Source: Neobacillus pocheonensis (GTDB lineage Bacteria; Bacillota; Bacilli; Bacillales; Cytobacillaceae). Taken from it: a stretch of 64,000 nt of DNA. The notes under the pieces were generated by a model. That model was not told the DNA's origin. It was given only the letters and a program-made list of their open reading frames with translations, and did no database searches. Shown one piece after another: positions 54,034-64,000 of this stretch; the stretch's first letter is position 1, and every line of letters begins with the position of its first letter. The stretch lies in contig JAMQCR010000001.1 in the NCBI GenBank assembly GCA_023702235.1, forward strand, positions 682,001 to 746,000, in the 5' to 3' direction. The translations under genes were made by a program, and so were the position numbers.

Positions 54034-54594
54034 ATGCTTTTGAAAAAACAAACAGTTTGGTTATTAACAATGTTAAGTTTAGTTGTTGTCTTATCAGTTT
54101 ATTATATTACCTCTCCTGAACAAAAAAGTAATGATTTAGCAGCGGTCAAGCAAAATGCTAAAGATCAAACGGTTCAACAGCAATCAAAGTCAAATACGGT
54201 TGCCAAGGATGGTAAAACAACTGTTACGCAAGTTGCAGGCGATGATGAGTTTACGGCCCTTCGAATGAAGCTTGAAGATCAGCGTAGCGAACAGAAAGCA
54301 GAATTAACTACTGTGGTAGCATCTACTGACATTCCTGCAGATCAACGAAGCAAAGCAATGGATCAAATGCAAAAATTAAATCAAACAGCCCAAAAAGAAG
54401 AAATCCTTGAAACACTAATTAAAACTATGGGATATGAAGATGCACTTGTAAGAGCTGATGGAGAACAAGTAAGGGTAACAGTTAAATCTAAGAAACAGCC
54501 AACCCCATCGGCAGCCAATGAAATCATTCAAAAGGTTAAAAAAGAAATTGGGGAAACGAATTACGTAGCAGTCGAATTCCAACCTTCAAAATGA
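54034..54594 (+). CDS. spoIIIAH: Stage III sporulation protein AH
   Basis: A 186-residue protein with a membrane helix (VWLLTMLSLVVVLSVYYI) and a YscJ-like ring domain (IIQKVKKEIGETNYVAVEF). It pairs with SpoIIQ across the intermembrane space. RBS AAAGGGGG. The operon ends in a strong terminator. Confidence 0.95.
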   Translation: MLLKKQTVWLLTMLSLVVVLSVYYITSPEQKSNDLAAVKQNAKDQTVQQQSKSNTVAKDGKTTVTQVAGDDEFTALRMKLEDQRSEQKAELTTVVASTDIPADQRSKAMDQMQKLNQTAQKEEILETLIKTMGYEDALVRADGEQVRVTVKSKKQPTPSAANEIIQKVKKEIGETNYVAVEFQPSK

Positions 54595-54607
54595 AAATGA
54601 ATAGATT

Positions 54608-54641
54608 AAAAAAGGAAAGCTTTGGCTTTCCTTTTTTTTGC
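54608..54641 (+). terminator. Terminator of the spoIIIA operon
   Basis: AAAGGAAAGC tttg GCTTTCCTTTTTTTT. Confidence 0.88.
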
Positions 54642-54871
54642 CTTAATCATGATTCATTTGTTTAACTGTTGAGTAAACTGGGGAAAATAATCTTTTGAGG
54701 GTAGATTGGTAGTTTAATGTTTCAATTTTAAACAGAAAATATTAAGATAAAGGAAGAACAATTAGAAAAATGCTAAAGCTGCTTACGATTTAGATGATTG
54801 AACTTTTACAAGGTATTATCGTATAGTATTAGTAGCTAGTCACAATTTAGTAGTACAAGGAGTGTTACTCA

Positions 54872-55387
54872 ATGTTAAAAGTACAAGAAATTCGCGAATT
54901 GATAAAATTGGTTGACCAATCAAGTATCGATGAATTTGTATACGAAAATGAAGGCTCTAAAATTAAAATGAAGAAAAATGTTCTTTCAACTGTGACCACT
55001 ATCCAACCGATTACACCGGCAGCAGTTGACATAGCTCCTACTATACAAACGATTCCAGTCGAAACTTCTGCACCTGTAGCCCAAGTGCAGGAAACTAAAC
55101 AGGAAACTGCAAAAGTAGAACCATCCAATCAAGTTGATATAGTCAATTTACTCAAAATAACTTCCCCAATGGTCGGGACCTTTTATGCTTCACCAACCCC
55201 TGATACAGATGTATATGTAAGATCAGGCTCTAAGGTATCAAAGGATTCAATCGTTTGTATTGTTGAAGCAATGAAATTATTTAATGAAATTGAAGCAGAA
55301 GTAAATGGTGAAATTGTTGAAGTACTAGTTAAAAATGGACAATTAGTAGAATACGGGCAGCCTTTATTTTTAGTAAAGCCTGAATAA
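54872..55387 (+). CDS. accB: Acetyl-CoA carboxylase biotin carboxyl carrier protein
   Basis: A 171-residue BCCP: N-terminal helix, a Pro/Ala/Thr-rich linker (residues 45-90) and the biotinyl domain with [15 protein letters not shown], where Lys of AMKL is biotinylated by BirA. First committed step of fatty acid synthesis. The upstream 230 bases hold its promoter and no gene. ATG after AAGGAG; 14 bases before accC. Confidence 0.95.
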   Translation: MLKVQEIRELIKLVDQSSIDEFVYENEGSKIKMKKNVLSTVTTIQPITPAAVDIAPTIQTIPVETSAPVAQVQETKQETAKVEPSNQVDIVNLLKITSPMVGTFYASPTPDTDVYVRSGSKVSKDSIVCIVEAMKLFNEIEAEVNGEIVEVLVKNGQLVEYGQPLFLVKPE

Positions 55388-55401
55388 GGAGCGATAACAG
55401 A

Positions 55402-56755
55402 ATGATAAAAAAACTGTTAATTGCAAACAGAGGAGAAATTGCAGTCAGGATCATTCGGGCTTGTAGGGAGATGGGCATTGAATCTGTTTCCGTCTATTCC
55501 GAAGCTGATCGGGAAGCCCTGCATGTACAGCTTGCAGACGAGGCTTATTGTATTGGACCCACATCATCAAAAGACAGTTATTTAAATTTCACAAATATTA
55601 TTAGTGTTGCCATACTGACAGCTTGCGATGCTATACACCCAGGTTATGGTTTCCTTGCTGAAAATGCTGACTTTGCTGAGCTTTGCCGTGAATGTAATAT
55701 TATATTTGTCGGCCCAAGCCCCGAAGCAATTACAAAAATGGGGACAAAGGACATCGCTAGAGAAACGATGCGTGAGGCAGGTGTACCCATTGTACCAGGG
55801 TCTACCGGAATCATAAATGATATTGATGAAGCCTTAGAACTAGTTGAAAAAATTCAATATCCAGTCATCATCAAAGCAACAGCAGGCGGAGGTGGCAAAG
55901 GAATCCGTGTTGCTAAGAATGAACAAGAACTAATCAAAGGTATCAATATTACACAGCAGGAAGCATTAACGGCATTTGGAAATCCTGGTGTCTACATAGA
56001 AAAGTATATTGAGGATTTCAGACATGTTGAAATTCAGGTGATGGCGGACTCTTATGGTAACACGATCCATTTAGGGGAGCGTGATTGCTCCATTCAGCGC
56101 AGGCTGCAAAAGCTTCTTGAAGAAACCCCTTCACCAGCCTTAGATGGGGAAATTCGCGCAGAAATGGGAAATGCTGCTGTAAAAGCAGCAAAAGCAGTTG
56201 ATTATTCAGGTGCCGGCACGGTAGAATTTATATATGACTACCGCAATCGTAACTATTATTTTATGGAAATGAACACTCGGATTCAGGTGGAGCATCCTGT
56301 AACTGAAATGGTCACTGGTATTGACCTGGTGAAAGAGCAAATTCGGGTTGCTTCTGGAGAAAGGTTAACATTAAATCAACAGGATGTAACTTTTACAGGA
56401 TGGGCAATAGAATGCAGAATAAATGCTGAAAATCCAGAAAAGAACTTCATGCCATCAGCAGGAAAGATCCACATGTATTTGCCGCCTGGAGGATTTGGTG
56501 TTCGAATTGATTCTGCGGCGTATCCAGGATATACCATTCCGCCTTACTACGATTCCATGATTGCGAAAGTCATCACATACGGCAGCAGCAGAGAAGGCCA
56601 TTTCAAGAATGAAGCGTGCACTAAGTGAATTTGTTATCGAAGGTATTCATACGACGATACCATTTCATTTGAAACTGCTAGAACATGAAAAATTCGTTGA
56701 GGGACAATTTAACACGAAGTTTCTTGAATTGCATGATGTGATGAAGTCTAGTTAA
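55402..56755 (+). CDS. accC: Acetyl-CoA carboxylase biotin carboxylase subunit, one frameshift
   Basis: About 451 residues after correction. ATP-grasp carboxylase that carboxylates AccB-biotin: [60 protein letters not shown]. Two bases are lost near 56597 (REG in place of a [16 protein letters not shown] segment), truncating the first frame 43 codons early. As the enzyme is essential, a sequencing error is most probable. Confidence 0.93.
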
Positions 56756-56773
56756 AATCTGGAGGTGTTCTTA

Positions 56774-57181
56774 ATGAGCGAGTTTAGTGTCTTGGAAATG
56801 AATCAAGGAAACAATGGGCTTGGAAAAGTAGAAATTGCCCCGGAAGTCATTGAAGTGATTGCAGGGATTGCCGCTTCCGAGGTTGATGGTGTAGCAGGGA
56901 TGCGTGGGAATTTTGCAACAGGAGTGGTGGAGCGTTTAGGGAAAAAGAACCACGGTAAGGGTGTTAAAGTGGAATTAACCGAATCTGGAATTAAAGTTGA
57001 TGTATATTGCTTAATGAAATTCGGGGTTTCCATTCCTACAGTTGCCCAGAAGATACAAGATAACATTCGCCAAGCGTTGCTTAATATGACAGCATTGGAT
57101 GCTGAAGAAGTAAACATACACGTAGTTGGTATTCAATTTGAAAGTCAGAAGTTAGAACCGGAAATTGAACAAGAAGTATAA
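56774..57181 (+). CDS. yqhY: Asp23/Gls24 family protein YqhY
   Basis: A 135-residue Asp23-family protein (IAPEVIEVIAGIAASEVDGV, GVKVELTESGIKVDVYCL, QDNIRQALLNMTALDAEEV). In B. subtilis yqhY is cotranscribed with accBC and affects acetyl-CoA carboxylase output. ATG 56774 with TGGAGGTG. Confidence 0.93.
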   Translation: MSEFSVLEMNQGNNGLGKVEIAPEVIEVIAGIAASEVDGVAGMRGNFATGVVERLGKKNHGKGVKVELTESGIKVDVYCLMKFGVSIPTVAQKIQDNIRQALLNMTALDAEEVNIHVVGIQFESQKLEPEIEQEV

Positions 57182-57186
57182 AATGC

Positions 57187-57222
57187 GAAAACCAAAGGAT
57201 TTATCTCCTTTGGTTTTCTTAT
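57187..57222 (+). terminator. Terminator after yqhY
   Basis: AAAACCAAAGGA tttatc TCCTTTGGTTTT then TTATTTTTTT. Confidence 0.85.
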
Positions 57223-57445
57223 TTTTTTAAAAGTAAATGGAACCTTTATCAGAAAAAATTTGGTTGTACAGTGCGAATCATTTTTAGTTATGCTATTATC
57301 TTTTTATGTGCAAAACAAAAAGACTAGTTTATACTATTCCGCCTGAGGCAGAATAAATAATTCACTTTAGATTCGACAAATTTCCGTCATGATTTATGAA
57401 AATAGACAAATTTAATTTACTATCTTTAAAGGAGTTAACGCTATA

Positions 57446-57844
57446 ATGAAAAGAAGAATAGCAAGAGAAAAAGCCTTACAGGCCCTTTTTCAAATCGATG
57501 TTAGTAATACAGAACCATCTTCAGCAATTGAACATGTTTTAGAAGGGGATGCAGGTGACGAGTATCTAACGAGGCTCGTTACTGGAGCTGTCGAACATAA
57601 AAATGAAATTGACCAACTGATTAAAGAAAATCTTGAAAAATGGTCAATCGATCGTTTGGCCACCGTTGATAGAAACTTGCTAAGAATTGCTGTTTATGAA
57701 TTGAAATTCGCCAAAAACGATGTTCCGGAAAATGTTATTTTAGATGAAGCTATTGAAATAGCTAAAAAATATGGGGACGACCAATCTAGCCGATTTATTA
57801 ATGGTGTTCTTTCAAAAGTAAAACAAAAGAATCTTAATGATTAA
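57446..57844 (+). CDS. nusB: Transcription antitermination factor NusB
   Basis: A 132-residue all-helical RNA-binding factor ([45 protein letters not shown]). With NusE it supports rRNA antitermination. About 265 bases of non-coding sequence precede it, with a small hairpin (ATTCCGCCTGAGGCAGAAT) but no other signal I can name. RBS AAAGGAG. Confidence 0.95.
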   Translation: MKRRIAREKALQALFQIDVSNTEPSSAIEHVLEGDAGDEYLTRLVTGAVEHKNEIDQLIKENLEKWSIDRLATVDRNLLRIAVYELKFAKNDVPENVILDEAIEIAKKYGDDQSSRFINGVLSKVKQKNLND

Positions 57845-57882
57845 TTAATAAGTGTATCTTATATCAAAAAGGGGGAATAAAA

Positions 57883-58737
57883 ATGTCAGCAATCATTATT
57901 GATGGTAAAAAAATAGCTGCTAAAAAAAGGGTAGAAATTGCTCAAGAGGTTCAAAAATTAAAGGATATAGGAGTTACACCCGGATTGGCAGTCATTCTAG
58001 TTGGAAATAACCAGGCATCAAGAACATATGTTACCAGCAAACAAAAGACTTGTCATGAGCTTGGAATGCATTCTTTATTAATTGAATATCCAGAGACAGT
58101 TTCAGAGGAGGAACTGCTGGCTAAAATTGAAGAGCTGAATAGAGATCGAAATATCCACGGAATCTTAGTTCAACTTCCGATTCCAAAGCATATTGATGAA
58201 ATAAAAGTGATTGAAGCCATTTCCCCATTAAAAGACGTCGATGGCTTCCATCCGATTAATATTGGAAGAATGATGACTGGGCAAGATGCATTTTTACCAT
58301 GTACCCCTTATGGAGTTATGGTACTCCTTGAGGAATCAGGAATATCAATCGAGGGTAAAAATGTGGTTGTTGTTGGGAGAAGCAATATTGTCGGCAAGCC
58401 TTCAGGACAATTATTTCTTAATCAAAACGCAACAGTAACCTATTGTCATTCAAAAACAAAGGATTTAAAGGTACATACTACTCAAGCGGATATTATTGTT
58501 GCTGCTGTAGGGAAAGCGAATTTTATTAAAGCAGAGCATTTAAAACCGGGCGCTGTCGTTATTGATGTGGGAATAAATCGAAATGAAGTAGGTAAACTTT
58601 GTGGTGACGTAGACTACGAAGAAGTTAGTAAGAATGCAGGATATATAACTCCAGTTCCTGGAGGGGTAGGTCCGATGACGATAACGATGCTTATGTATAA
58701 TACTTTAAAATCGGCGAAGAATGGCGCAAGCATGTAA
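57883..58737 (+). CDS. folD: Methylenetetrahydrofolate dehydrogenase/cyclohydrolase
   Basis: A 284-residue bifunctional enzyme interconverting 5,10-methylene-THF and 10-formyl-THF. Catalytic Tyr/Lys in [33 protein letters not shown] for [30 protein letters not shown]. Intact. Confidence 0.96.
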   Translation: MSAIIIDGKKIAAKKRVEIAQEVQKLKDIGVTPGLAVILVGNNQASRTYVTSKQKTCHELGMHSLLIEYPETVSEEELLAKIEELNRDRNIHGILVQLPIPKHIDEIKVIEAISPLKDVDGFHPINIGRMMTGQDAFLPCTPYGVMVLLEESGISIEGKNVVVVGRSNIVGKPSGQLFLNQNATVTYCHSKTKDLKVHTTQADIIVAAVGKANFIKAEHLKPGAVVIDVGINRNEVGKLCGDVDYEEVSKNAGYITPVPGGVGPMTITMLMYNTLKSAKNGASM

Positions 58738-58907
58738 ACCAATTCTTGAATTGAATCAGGCCAGAAAACTAAATGAAAGTTAGAAATTGTCCTTATCCTT
58801 TATTGTTACTTATAGTCTTTTTTTGTCGGCTAAAGACAAAAAAGGGCTCTAAATATATAATGGATAAGGACAGTTTTTATTCTTTTCAGTGCTTAAAGGA
58901 GTTATTT

Positions 58908-60266
58908 ATGCAGGAGCAAAAATATTTATCTGTAAACGCACTAACAAAGTATATAAAAAGAAAATTTGATGCCGATCCACATTTGCATGATCTTTATGTG
59001 AGAGGAGAAATTTCAAATTTTAAACAGCATTCAAGTGGCCATATGTATTTTACATTAAAGGACGAAAAAGCACGTATCCTTGCCGTTATGTTTTCAAGTC
59101 ATTCCCGATTTATGAAATTCACACCTGAAAATGGGATGAAAGTAATCATTAAAGGCGATATCACAGTTTACGAACCAAGCGGGCAATATCAAATTTACAT
59201 TAAGGAAATGCAGCCTGACGGTATAGGAGAATTATTTTTAGCTTACGAACAATTAAAACAAAGACTTGAATCGGAAGGATTTTTTGCACCGGAAAAGAAA
59301 AAAATCATCCCATTATACCCGAAAACCATTGGTGTCATTACCTCCCCAACAGGTGCTGCCATTAGGGATATTATCACAACCATTAAACGACGATTTCCCA
59401 TAGTCAATATTCTTGTTTTCCCTGCAGTTGTACAAGGCGATCATGCTGCACCTTCGATTGCCAAGGCAATTGAAAAGGCAAATAAGTTATTTGATATTGA
59501 TGTGTTAATTGTTGGTCGTGGGGGAGGATCAATTGAAGAGCTTTGGGCATTCAATGAAGAATTAGTCGCTCGAGCCATTTACTACTCAGATATTCCTATT
59601 ATTTCAGCGGTTGGCCATGAAACGGATTTTACGATTGCCGATTTTGTTGCCGATTTGCGTGCTCCAACACCTACAGGTGCTGCAGAACTGGCAGTCCCAC
59701 ATATTGAGGAATTAATGGAGAGAGTGCTGCAGCGTCAAACACGGTTGCTTCGGGCAATGAACGAAAAGTTTCGCTTTGAAAGGCATCGGTTAAATCGTGC
59801 TCAAAAATCATATGCTTTTCGCTATCCACATCGCCTTTATGAACAGAAGCTTGAGCAAGTCGACAAAATAACAGAGATGCTCGTCCGAGGTGCAACAAGG
59901 CTGACTTTGCTGAAGAGGGGACAGCAGGAAAATCTTTATAAAAGGTTGGTAAGGAATCATCCAAGAGAAGCTTTACGTGAAGCAGAAAATCGCTTTAGGC
60001 GCTCACAAAAAGATATAAATCGTGCGATGAGACAAATCCTTATAAAGAAAGAAACAGAATTTGATTCTGTCATTTCGACCTTAGAGGCATTGAGTCCATT
60101 AAAGATTATGGACCGCGGGTACAGCCTTGTCTACACCGATGAAAGCCGCCTAGTAAAAAGCATTAAACAAGTAAAAGTTAATGAATCGATCCAAATCCAA
60201 TTAACCGATGGGAACCTTTTCTGTAAGGTGGAAAATATAAAGGAGAATGAAAAGGATGGCAACTGA
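58908..60266 (+). CDS. xseA: Exodeoxyribonuclease VII large subunit
   Basis: A 452-residue subunit. N-terminal OB-fold ([21 protein letters not shown]), catalytic domain ([56 protein letters not shown]) and C-terminal coiled-coil. ATG 58908 follows AAAGGAG and gives the family start; an upstream in-frame extension of 45 codons has no similarity. Confidence 0.95.
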   Translation: MQEQKYLSVNALTKYIKRKFDADPHLHDLYVRGEISNFKQHSSGHMYFTLKDEKARILAVMFSSHSRFMKFTPENGMKVIIKGDITVYEPSGQYQIYIKEMQPDGIGELFLAYEQLKQRLESEGFFAPEKKKIIPLYPKTIGVITSPTGAAIRDIITTIKRRFPIVNILVFPAVVQGDHAAPSIAKAIEKANKLFDIDVLIVGRGGGSIEELWAFNEELVARAIYYSDIPIISAVGHETDFTIADFVADLRAPTPTGAAELAVPHIEELMERVLQRQTRLLRAMNEKFRFERHRLNRAQKSYAFRYPHRLYEQKLEQVDKITEMLVRGATRLTLLKRGQQENLYKRLVRNHPREALREAENRFRRSQKDINRAMRQILIKKETEFDSVISTLEALSPLKIMDRGYSLVYTDESRLVKSIKQVKVNESIQIQLTDGNLFCKVENIKENEKDGN

Positions 60267-60489
60267 AAAAAATGTGACATTTGAAGAAGCGATGAATAAG
60301 CTGGAGCAAATTGTGGATAGGCTGGAAGAAGGAGATGTTCCATTAGAAGAGGCAATCTCTATCTATAAAGATGGAATGGAACTTTCCAAGCTATGTCATG
60401 ATAAATTAAAAAGTGTTGAAGAACAATTAACACAAATTATTACAGAGGATGGGCGTACGGAAAGTTTTTCAATTGAAGAGGAGGAATAG
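60256..60489 (+). CDS. xseB: Exodeoxyribonuclease VII small subunit
   Basis: A 77-residue helical subunit ([38 protein letters not shown]). ATG 60256 lies nine bases after AGGAG, within the end of xseA. Intact. Confidence 0.95.
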   Translation: MATEKNVTFEEAMNKLEQIVDRLEEGDVPLEEAISIYKDGMELSKLCHDKLKSVEEQLTQIITEDGRTESFSIEEEE

Positions 60490-60491
60490 AC

Positions 60492-61384
60492 TTGGAAACC
60501 AGGTTACTGGATGCATTTGCACACAAATATAAACTGCTGCTAGAAGCAGAGCTTCGGACTCTGGTGGATAAGCTTGATGCTCCTCCTGTGATTAAAGATG
60601 CCATGCATTATTCCCTAGGAGCAGGCGGAAAGAGAATCCGTCCCTTATTGTTATTTGCGACATTGGATGCATTCGGGATTGACCCTAAGAAAGGGCTATC
60701 TGCAGCATCAGCCATCGAGATGATCCATACCTATTCGTTAATTCACGATGACCTTCCAAGTATGGATGACGATGACCTACGAAGAGGAAAGCCGACTAAT
60801 CACAAGGTGTTTGGAGAAGCAGTTGCTATATTAGCTGGGGATGCTTTATTAACCTATAGTTTTGAAGTTATGGGGAAAATCCCAAAGGAATATGCCACTT
60901 CGGAAACAAAACTAAAATTGGTGATTGAGCTGGCAAAAGCTGCCGGAACAGAAGGAATGGTTGGTGGCCAAGTTGCTGATATGGAAGGGGAAGACAAGAC
61001 TCTTACTATTGAAGAGCTTGAGTACATACATATTCATAAAACCGGAAAGCTTTTAGGCTTTAGTGTTTTAGCAGGGGCAATGATTGCTGAAGCAAGTCAA
61101 AACCAAATTGAAAACCTATCGGCATTCGCACACCATCTAGGCTCGCTTTCCAAATTCAGGATGATATTCTTGATTTGGAGGGAAATCAAGAAATAATTGG
61201 CAAGCCTGTGGGAAGTGATGCTTCAAACCATAAAAGCACTTATCCAAAATTGTTATCAATGGAAGGCGCAAAAAAAGCCTTACTAAATCATACAATCTTA
61301 TCAAAGGGGTATTTGAATCGGACAGATTTAAATACGAGCTTGTTAAAGGAAATAACTGAATTAGTTGCATCTAGAGACCACTAA
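60492..61384 (+). CDS. ispA: Polyprenyl (farnesyl) diphosphate synthase, one frameshift
   Basis: About 297 residues after correction. First Asp-rich motif [19 protein letters not shown], second one FQIQDDILD restored when a missing C near 61143 (GGCTCG for GGCCTCG) is added. Condenses IPP with DMAPP/GPP to farnesyl diphosphate. TTG start after GAGGAGG, two bases behind xseB. The frameshift removes the second Asp motif in the first frame, so a sequencing error is likely in this housekeeping gene. Confidence 0.92.
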
Positions 61385-61582
61385 ATAACGGCATTTGAGC
61401 TTTTTTCTAATTGTGTTATAATTGTTTTTAATGAGAAAACGTTGTCAATGCCGTTATCACTTTCGTGTTAGCGGCTATTTTTAAATTATAGATTTTAATG
61501 GGATATTTCATGGTGAAATGAAGTAATCAATTAAAGGTAAATAAACGTAGATAGAAAAAGTATGAAAGTGAGTGGTCCAAAA

Positions 61583-63478
61583 ATGGATCTGTTATCAATA
61601 AAAGACCCATCCTTTTTAAAAGGGATGTCAAATAAAGAATTGGAGGTTTTAAGTCAAGAAATACGCCAATTCTTGATTGAAAAGCTGTCTGTTACTGGAG
61701 GCCATATTGGACCAAATTTAGGAGTAGTCGAATTAACCATAGCATTACATAAATGTTTTGAAAGCCCTAAGGATAAAATCATTTGGGATGTCGGACATCA
61801 GTCGTATGTCCATAAAATCTTAACCGGCAGGGCTTGTGATTTCGATACACTGCGCCAATTTAAAGGACTATGCGGCTTCCCAAAACGAATTGAAAGCCCG
61901 CATGATGTCTGGGAAACAGGGCATAGTTCAACCTCTCTTTCAGCTGCAATGGGAATGGCTATAGCAAGGGATCTGAAAAAGGAAAAATCATTTGTTGTCC
62001 CTGTAATCGGTGATGGTGCTTTAACAGGTGGAATGGCATTAGAAGCGTTAAATCATATAGGACATGAGAAAAAAGACATGATTGTTATTTTGAATGATAA
62101 TGAGATGTCAATTGCACCAAATGTGGGAGCCATTAACAATATTCTAGGTCAACTGCGAACCGCCGGAAAGTATCAGTGGGCTAAGGATGAATTAGAAGTG
62201 TTGTTAAAGAAAATTCCTGCAGTTGGAGGAGTGCTTGCTGCAACAGCCGAAAGGATAAAAGATAGCCTTAAATATTTACTTGTATCTGGAATGTTTTTTG
62301 AAGAGTTGGGCTTTACCTATTTAGGACCAATTGATGGGCACAGCTATGAAGATTTATTTGATAATTTAAGCTATGCTAAAAAAACACCAGGACCTGTACT
62401 CCTTCATGTTATTACAAAGAAGGGAAAAGGGTACTTCCCAGCAGAAAGTGACAAAACAGGGACCTGGCATGGAACAGGCCTATATAAAACTGATACAGGA
62501 GCATTCGTAAAACCAGCTAAAACGCCACCGCCTGCATGGAGCAGTCTGGTGAGTGAAACTGTAAGGAAGCTTGCGCGCGTTGATGAACGAATTGTTGCGA
62601 TTACACCTGCTATGCCGGTAGGATCAAAGCTAGAAGGCTTTGCGAGTGAATTTCCTGAACGTATGTACGATGTTGGGATAGCAGAACAACACGCAGCAAC
62701 AGTGGCTGCAGGCTTGGCTACACAAAATATGAAGCCTTTTTTAGCCATCTACTCAACCTTCTTACAGCGGGCATATGATCAGGTAGTACACGATATTTGT
62801 CGTCAAAACTTAAATGTTTTTATCGGGATTGACCGGGCTGGATTAGTGGGTGCAGATGGTGAGACTCACCAAGGTGTTTTCGATATTGCCTTTTTAAGAC
62901 ATGTGCCAAACATAGTTGTCATGATGCCTAAGGATGAAAATGAAGGACAGCATATGGTTTATACAGCATTAAACTACGACAATGGACCAATTGCCATGCG
63001 ATTTCCCCGTGGTAATGGAATAGGTGTACCAATGGATGCAGAGCTCCATAGTATACCGATTGGTACTTGGGAAACGATCAAGGAAGGCGAAGATGCTGCA
63101 ATATTAACGTTCGGAACAACCGTTCCAATGGCCATGGAAGCTGCAGCGACTTTAGAAAAAAAGGGAATTTCCGTAAAAGTGGTTAATGCACGGTTTATTA
63201 AGCCTTTAGATAAAAGAATGATGACAGCACTTTTAGCAAAAAACATTCCATTACTCACGATAGAGGAAGCTGTTTTACAAGGCGGTTTTGGAAGCTCTGT
63301 ACTTGAATTTGCCCATGATCATGGGTATTATCACGCTGTAATTGACAGAATCGGAATCCCGGACCAATTTATTGAACATGGTGACGTCAACTCCCTACTT
63401 GAAGAGATAGGTCTAACCACACAAGAAGTGGTCAAAAGACTTACAATACTTGCACAGAAAAAACAACAAAGGGCCTAA
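61583..63478 (+). CDS. dxs: 1-deoxy-D-xylulose-5-phosphate synthase
   Basis: A 631-residue thiamine diphosphate enzyme, first step of the MEP isoprenoid pathway. [17 protein letters not shown], ThDP motif [16 protein letters not shown], transketolase domain with [14 protein letters not shown]-terminal [15 protein letters not shown] 61583 ([11 protein letters not shown]) matches family N-termini; ATG 61562 is an alternative. Precedes tlyA by three bases. Confidence 0.95.
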   Translation: MDLLSIKDPSFLKGMSNKELEVLSQEIRQFLIEKLSVTGGHIGPNLGVVELTIALHKCFESPKDKIIWDVGHQSYVHKILTGRACDFDTLRQFKGLCGFPKRIESPHDVWETGHSSTSLSAAMGMAIARDLKKEKSFVVPVIGDGALTGGMALEALNHIGHEKKDMIVILNDNEMSIAPNVGAINNILGQLRTAGKYQWAKDELEVLLKKIPAVGGVLAATAERIKDSLKYLLVSGMFFEELGFTYLGPIDGHSYEDLFDNLSYAKKTPGPVLLHVITKKGKGYFPAESDKTGTWHGTGLYKTDTGAFVKPAKTPPPAWSSLVSETVRKLARVDERIVAITPAMPVGSKLEGFASEFPERMYDVGIAEQHAATVAAGLATQNMKPFLAIYSTFLQRAYDQVVHDICRQNLNVFIGIDRAGLVGADGETHQGVFDIAFLRHVPNIVVMMPKDENEGQHMVYTALNYDNGPIAMRFPRGNGIGVPMDAELHSIPIGTWETIKEGEDAAILTFGTTVPMAMEAAATLEKKGISVKVVNARFIKPLDKRMMTALLAKNIPLLTIEEAVLQGGFGSSVLEFAHDHGYYHAVIDRIGIPDQFIEHGDVNSLLEEIGLTTQEVVKRLTILAQKKQQRA

Positions 63479-63481
63479 TAT

Positions 63482-64000
63482 ATGAAAAATAAAGAACGAA
63501 TAGATGTTTTACTAGTTGAAAGAGGTTTAGTGGAAACACGAGAAAAAGCTAAAAGGGCTATAATGGCGGGTCTTGTTTATACAAATGAAGAACGGTTAGA
63601 GAAGCCTGGAGAAAAAGTTATGGCTGACATTCCCCTTACAATAAAGGGGAACATGCTCCCCTATGTAAGCCGTGGCGGATTAAAGCTTGAAAAGGCACTA
63701 AAAGTTTTTGATGTTACAGTACAAGATAAAATATTACTGGATATTGGGCATCGACAGGTGGTTTTACCGATTGTGCATTGCAAAATGGTGCTAAAATATC
63801 TTATGCCTTAGATGTTGGATATAATCAGCTTGCTTGGAAGCTCAGGCAGGATGAACGAGTGATTGTTATGGAAAGAACCAATTTTCGCTATGTTACTCCG
63901 GCTGATTTAATCCGTGAAATGCCAAATTTTGCAACCATCGATGTATCGTTTATTTCGCTCACCTTAATTCTCCCTGTACTAAAAACACTCCTTGTACAAG
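63482..64000 (+). CDS. tlyA: TlyA family rRNA (cytidine-2'-O)-methyltransferase, partial, one frameshift
   Basis: B. subtilis yqxC-like. N-terminal S4 domain ([41 protein letters not shown]), then FtsJ-like methyltransferase: with one G restored near 63747 (GGGCATCG for GGGGCATCG) the frame reads [20 protein letters not shown] and continues [19 protein letters not shown] to the window edge. Probably a sequencing error. Confidence 0.9.

Noticed and set aside
54790..54850. FapR operator before accB
   Set aside because: Only ATTAGTAGCTA is seen; the second half of the FapR palindrome is missing and accBC is not a known FapR target.

Overview
The window is a low-GC Gram-positive chromosome segment from a spore-forming Bacillaceae, probably Neobacillus or a close relative (genus is inference). 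Gene order closely follows the B. subtilis yqgO-glcK-yqgX / comG / yqhG-yqhH / gcvT-gcvPA-gcvPB / lipM / yqhO-yqhT / efp / spoIIIAA-AH / accBC / nusB-folD-xseAB-ispA-dxs-tlyA block, and a complete spoIIIA operon shows endospore formation. Nearly all genes are ordinary core functions: lactate dehydrogenase, glucokinase, rhomboid protease, type II-like competence pseudopilus, glycine cleavage under a tandem glycine riboswitch, octanoyl transfer, B12-dependent ribonucleotide reductase, acetyl-CoA carboxylase, folate and isoprenoid enzymes.

The accessory part is concentrated in and beside the competence operon. Upstream of comGA a ~2 kb element (12185-14247) with a tyrosine recombinase and a DUF3953 membrane protein is bounded by a perfect 69-bp direct repeat that duplicates the promoter/operator of the neighbouring HTH regulator. 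A second element of 9.63 kb (14904-24536) sits inside comGA, exactly within the codons for the Walker A motif (GPT^GSGKTT). It carries a large serine recombinase, a primpol-SF3 primase/helicase followed by an iteron-rich putative origin, a ribbon-helix-helix regulator with its own operators, an Mrr-like nuclease, an HNH homing endonuclease, small unknown proteins, two copies of a terminator-plus-motif leader and a candidate structured RNA. No capsid, tail or packaging gene is seen, so it looks like a self-replicating integrative element or phage-satellite-like island whose excision would rebuild the Walker A region of comGA.

Other non-core features: a group I intron with a PD-(D/E)XK-type homing endonuclease splits nrdJ in the codons of the active-site NPCGE motif; and between efp and spoIIIAA there are decaying remnants of a System I cytochrome c maturation (ccm) cluster (ccmF, ccmI-like, ccmA-ccmC fusion, ccmD-like, ccmG), with large internal deletions and nonsense codons.

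A technical caution: about ten conserved or essential genes (gluP twice, comGA twice, yqhH, gcvT, yqhR, efp, spoIIIAF, accC, ispA, tlyA, and the intron ORF twice) carry 1- to 2-base frameshifts, many of them one-base losses in short homopolymers. This is best read as uncorrected sequencing error rather than real gene loss; such genes are annotated here across the shift.
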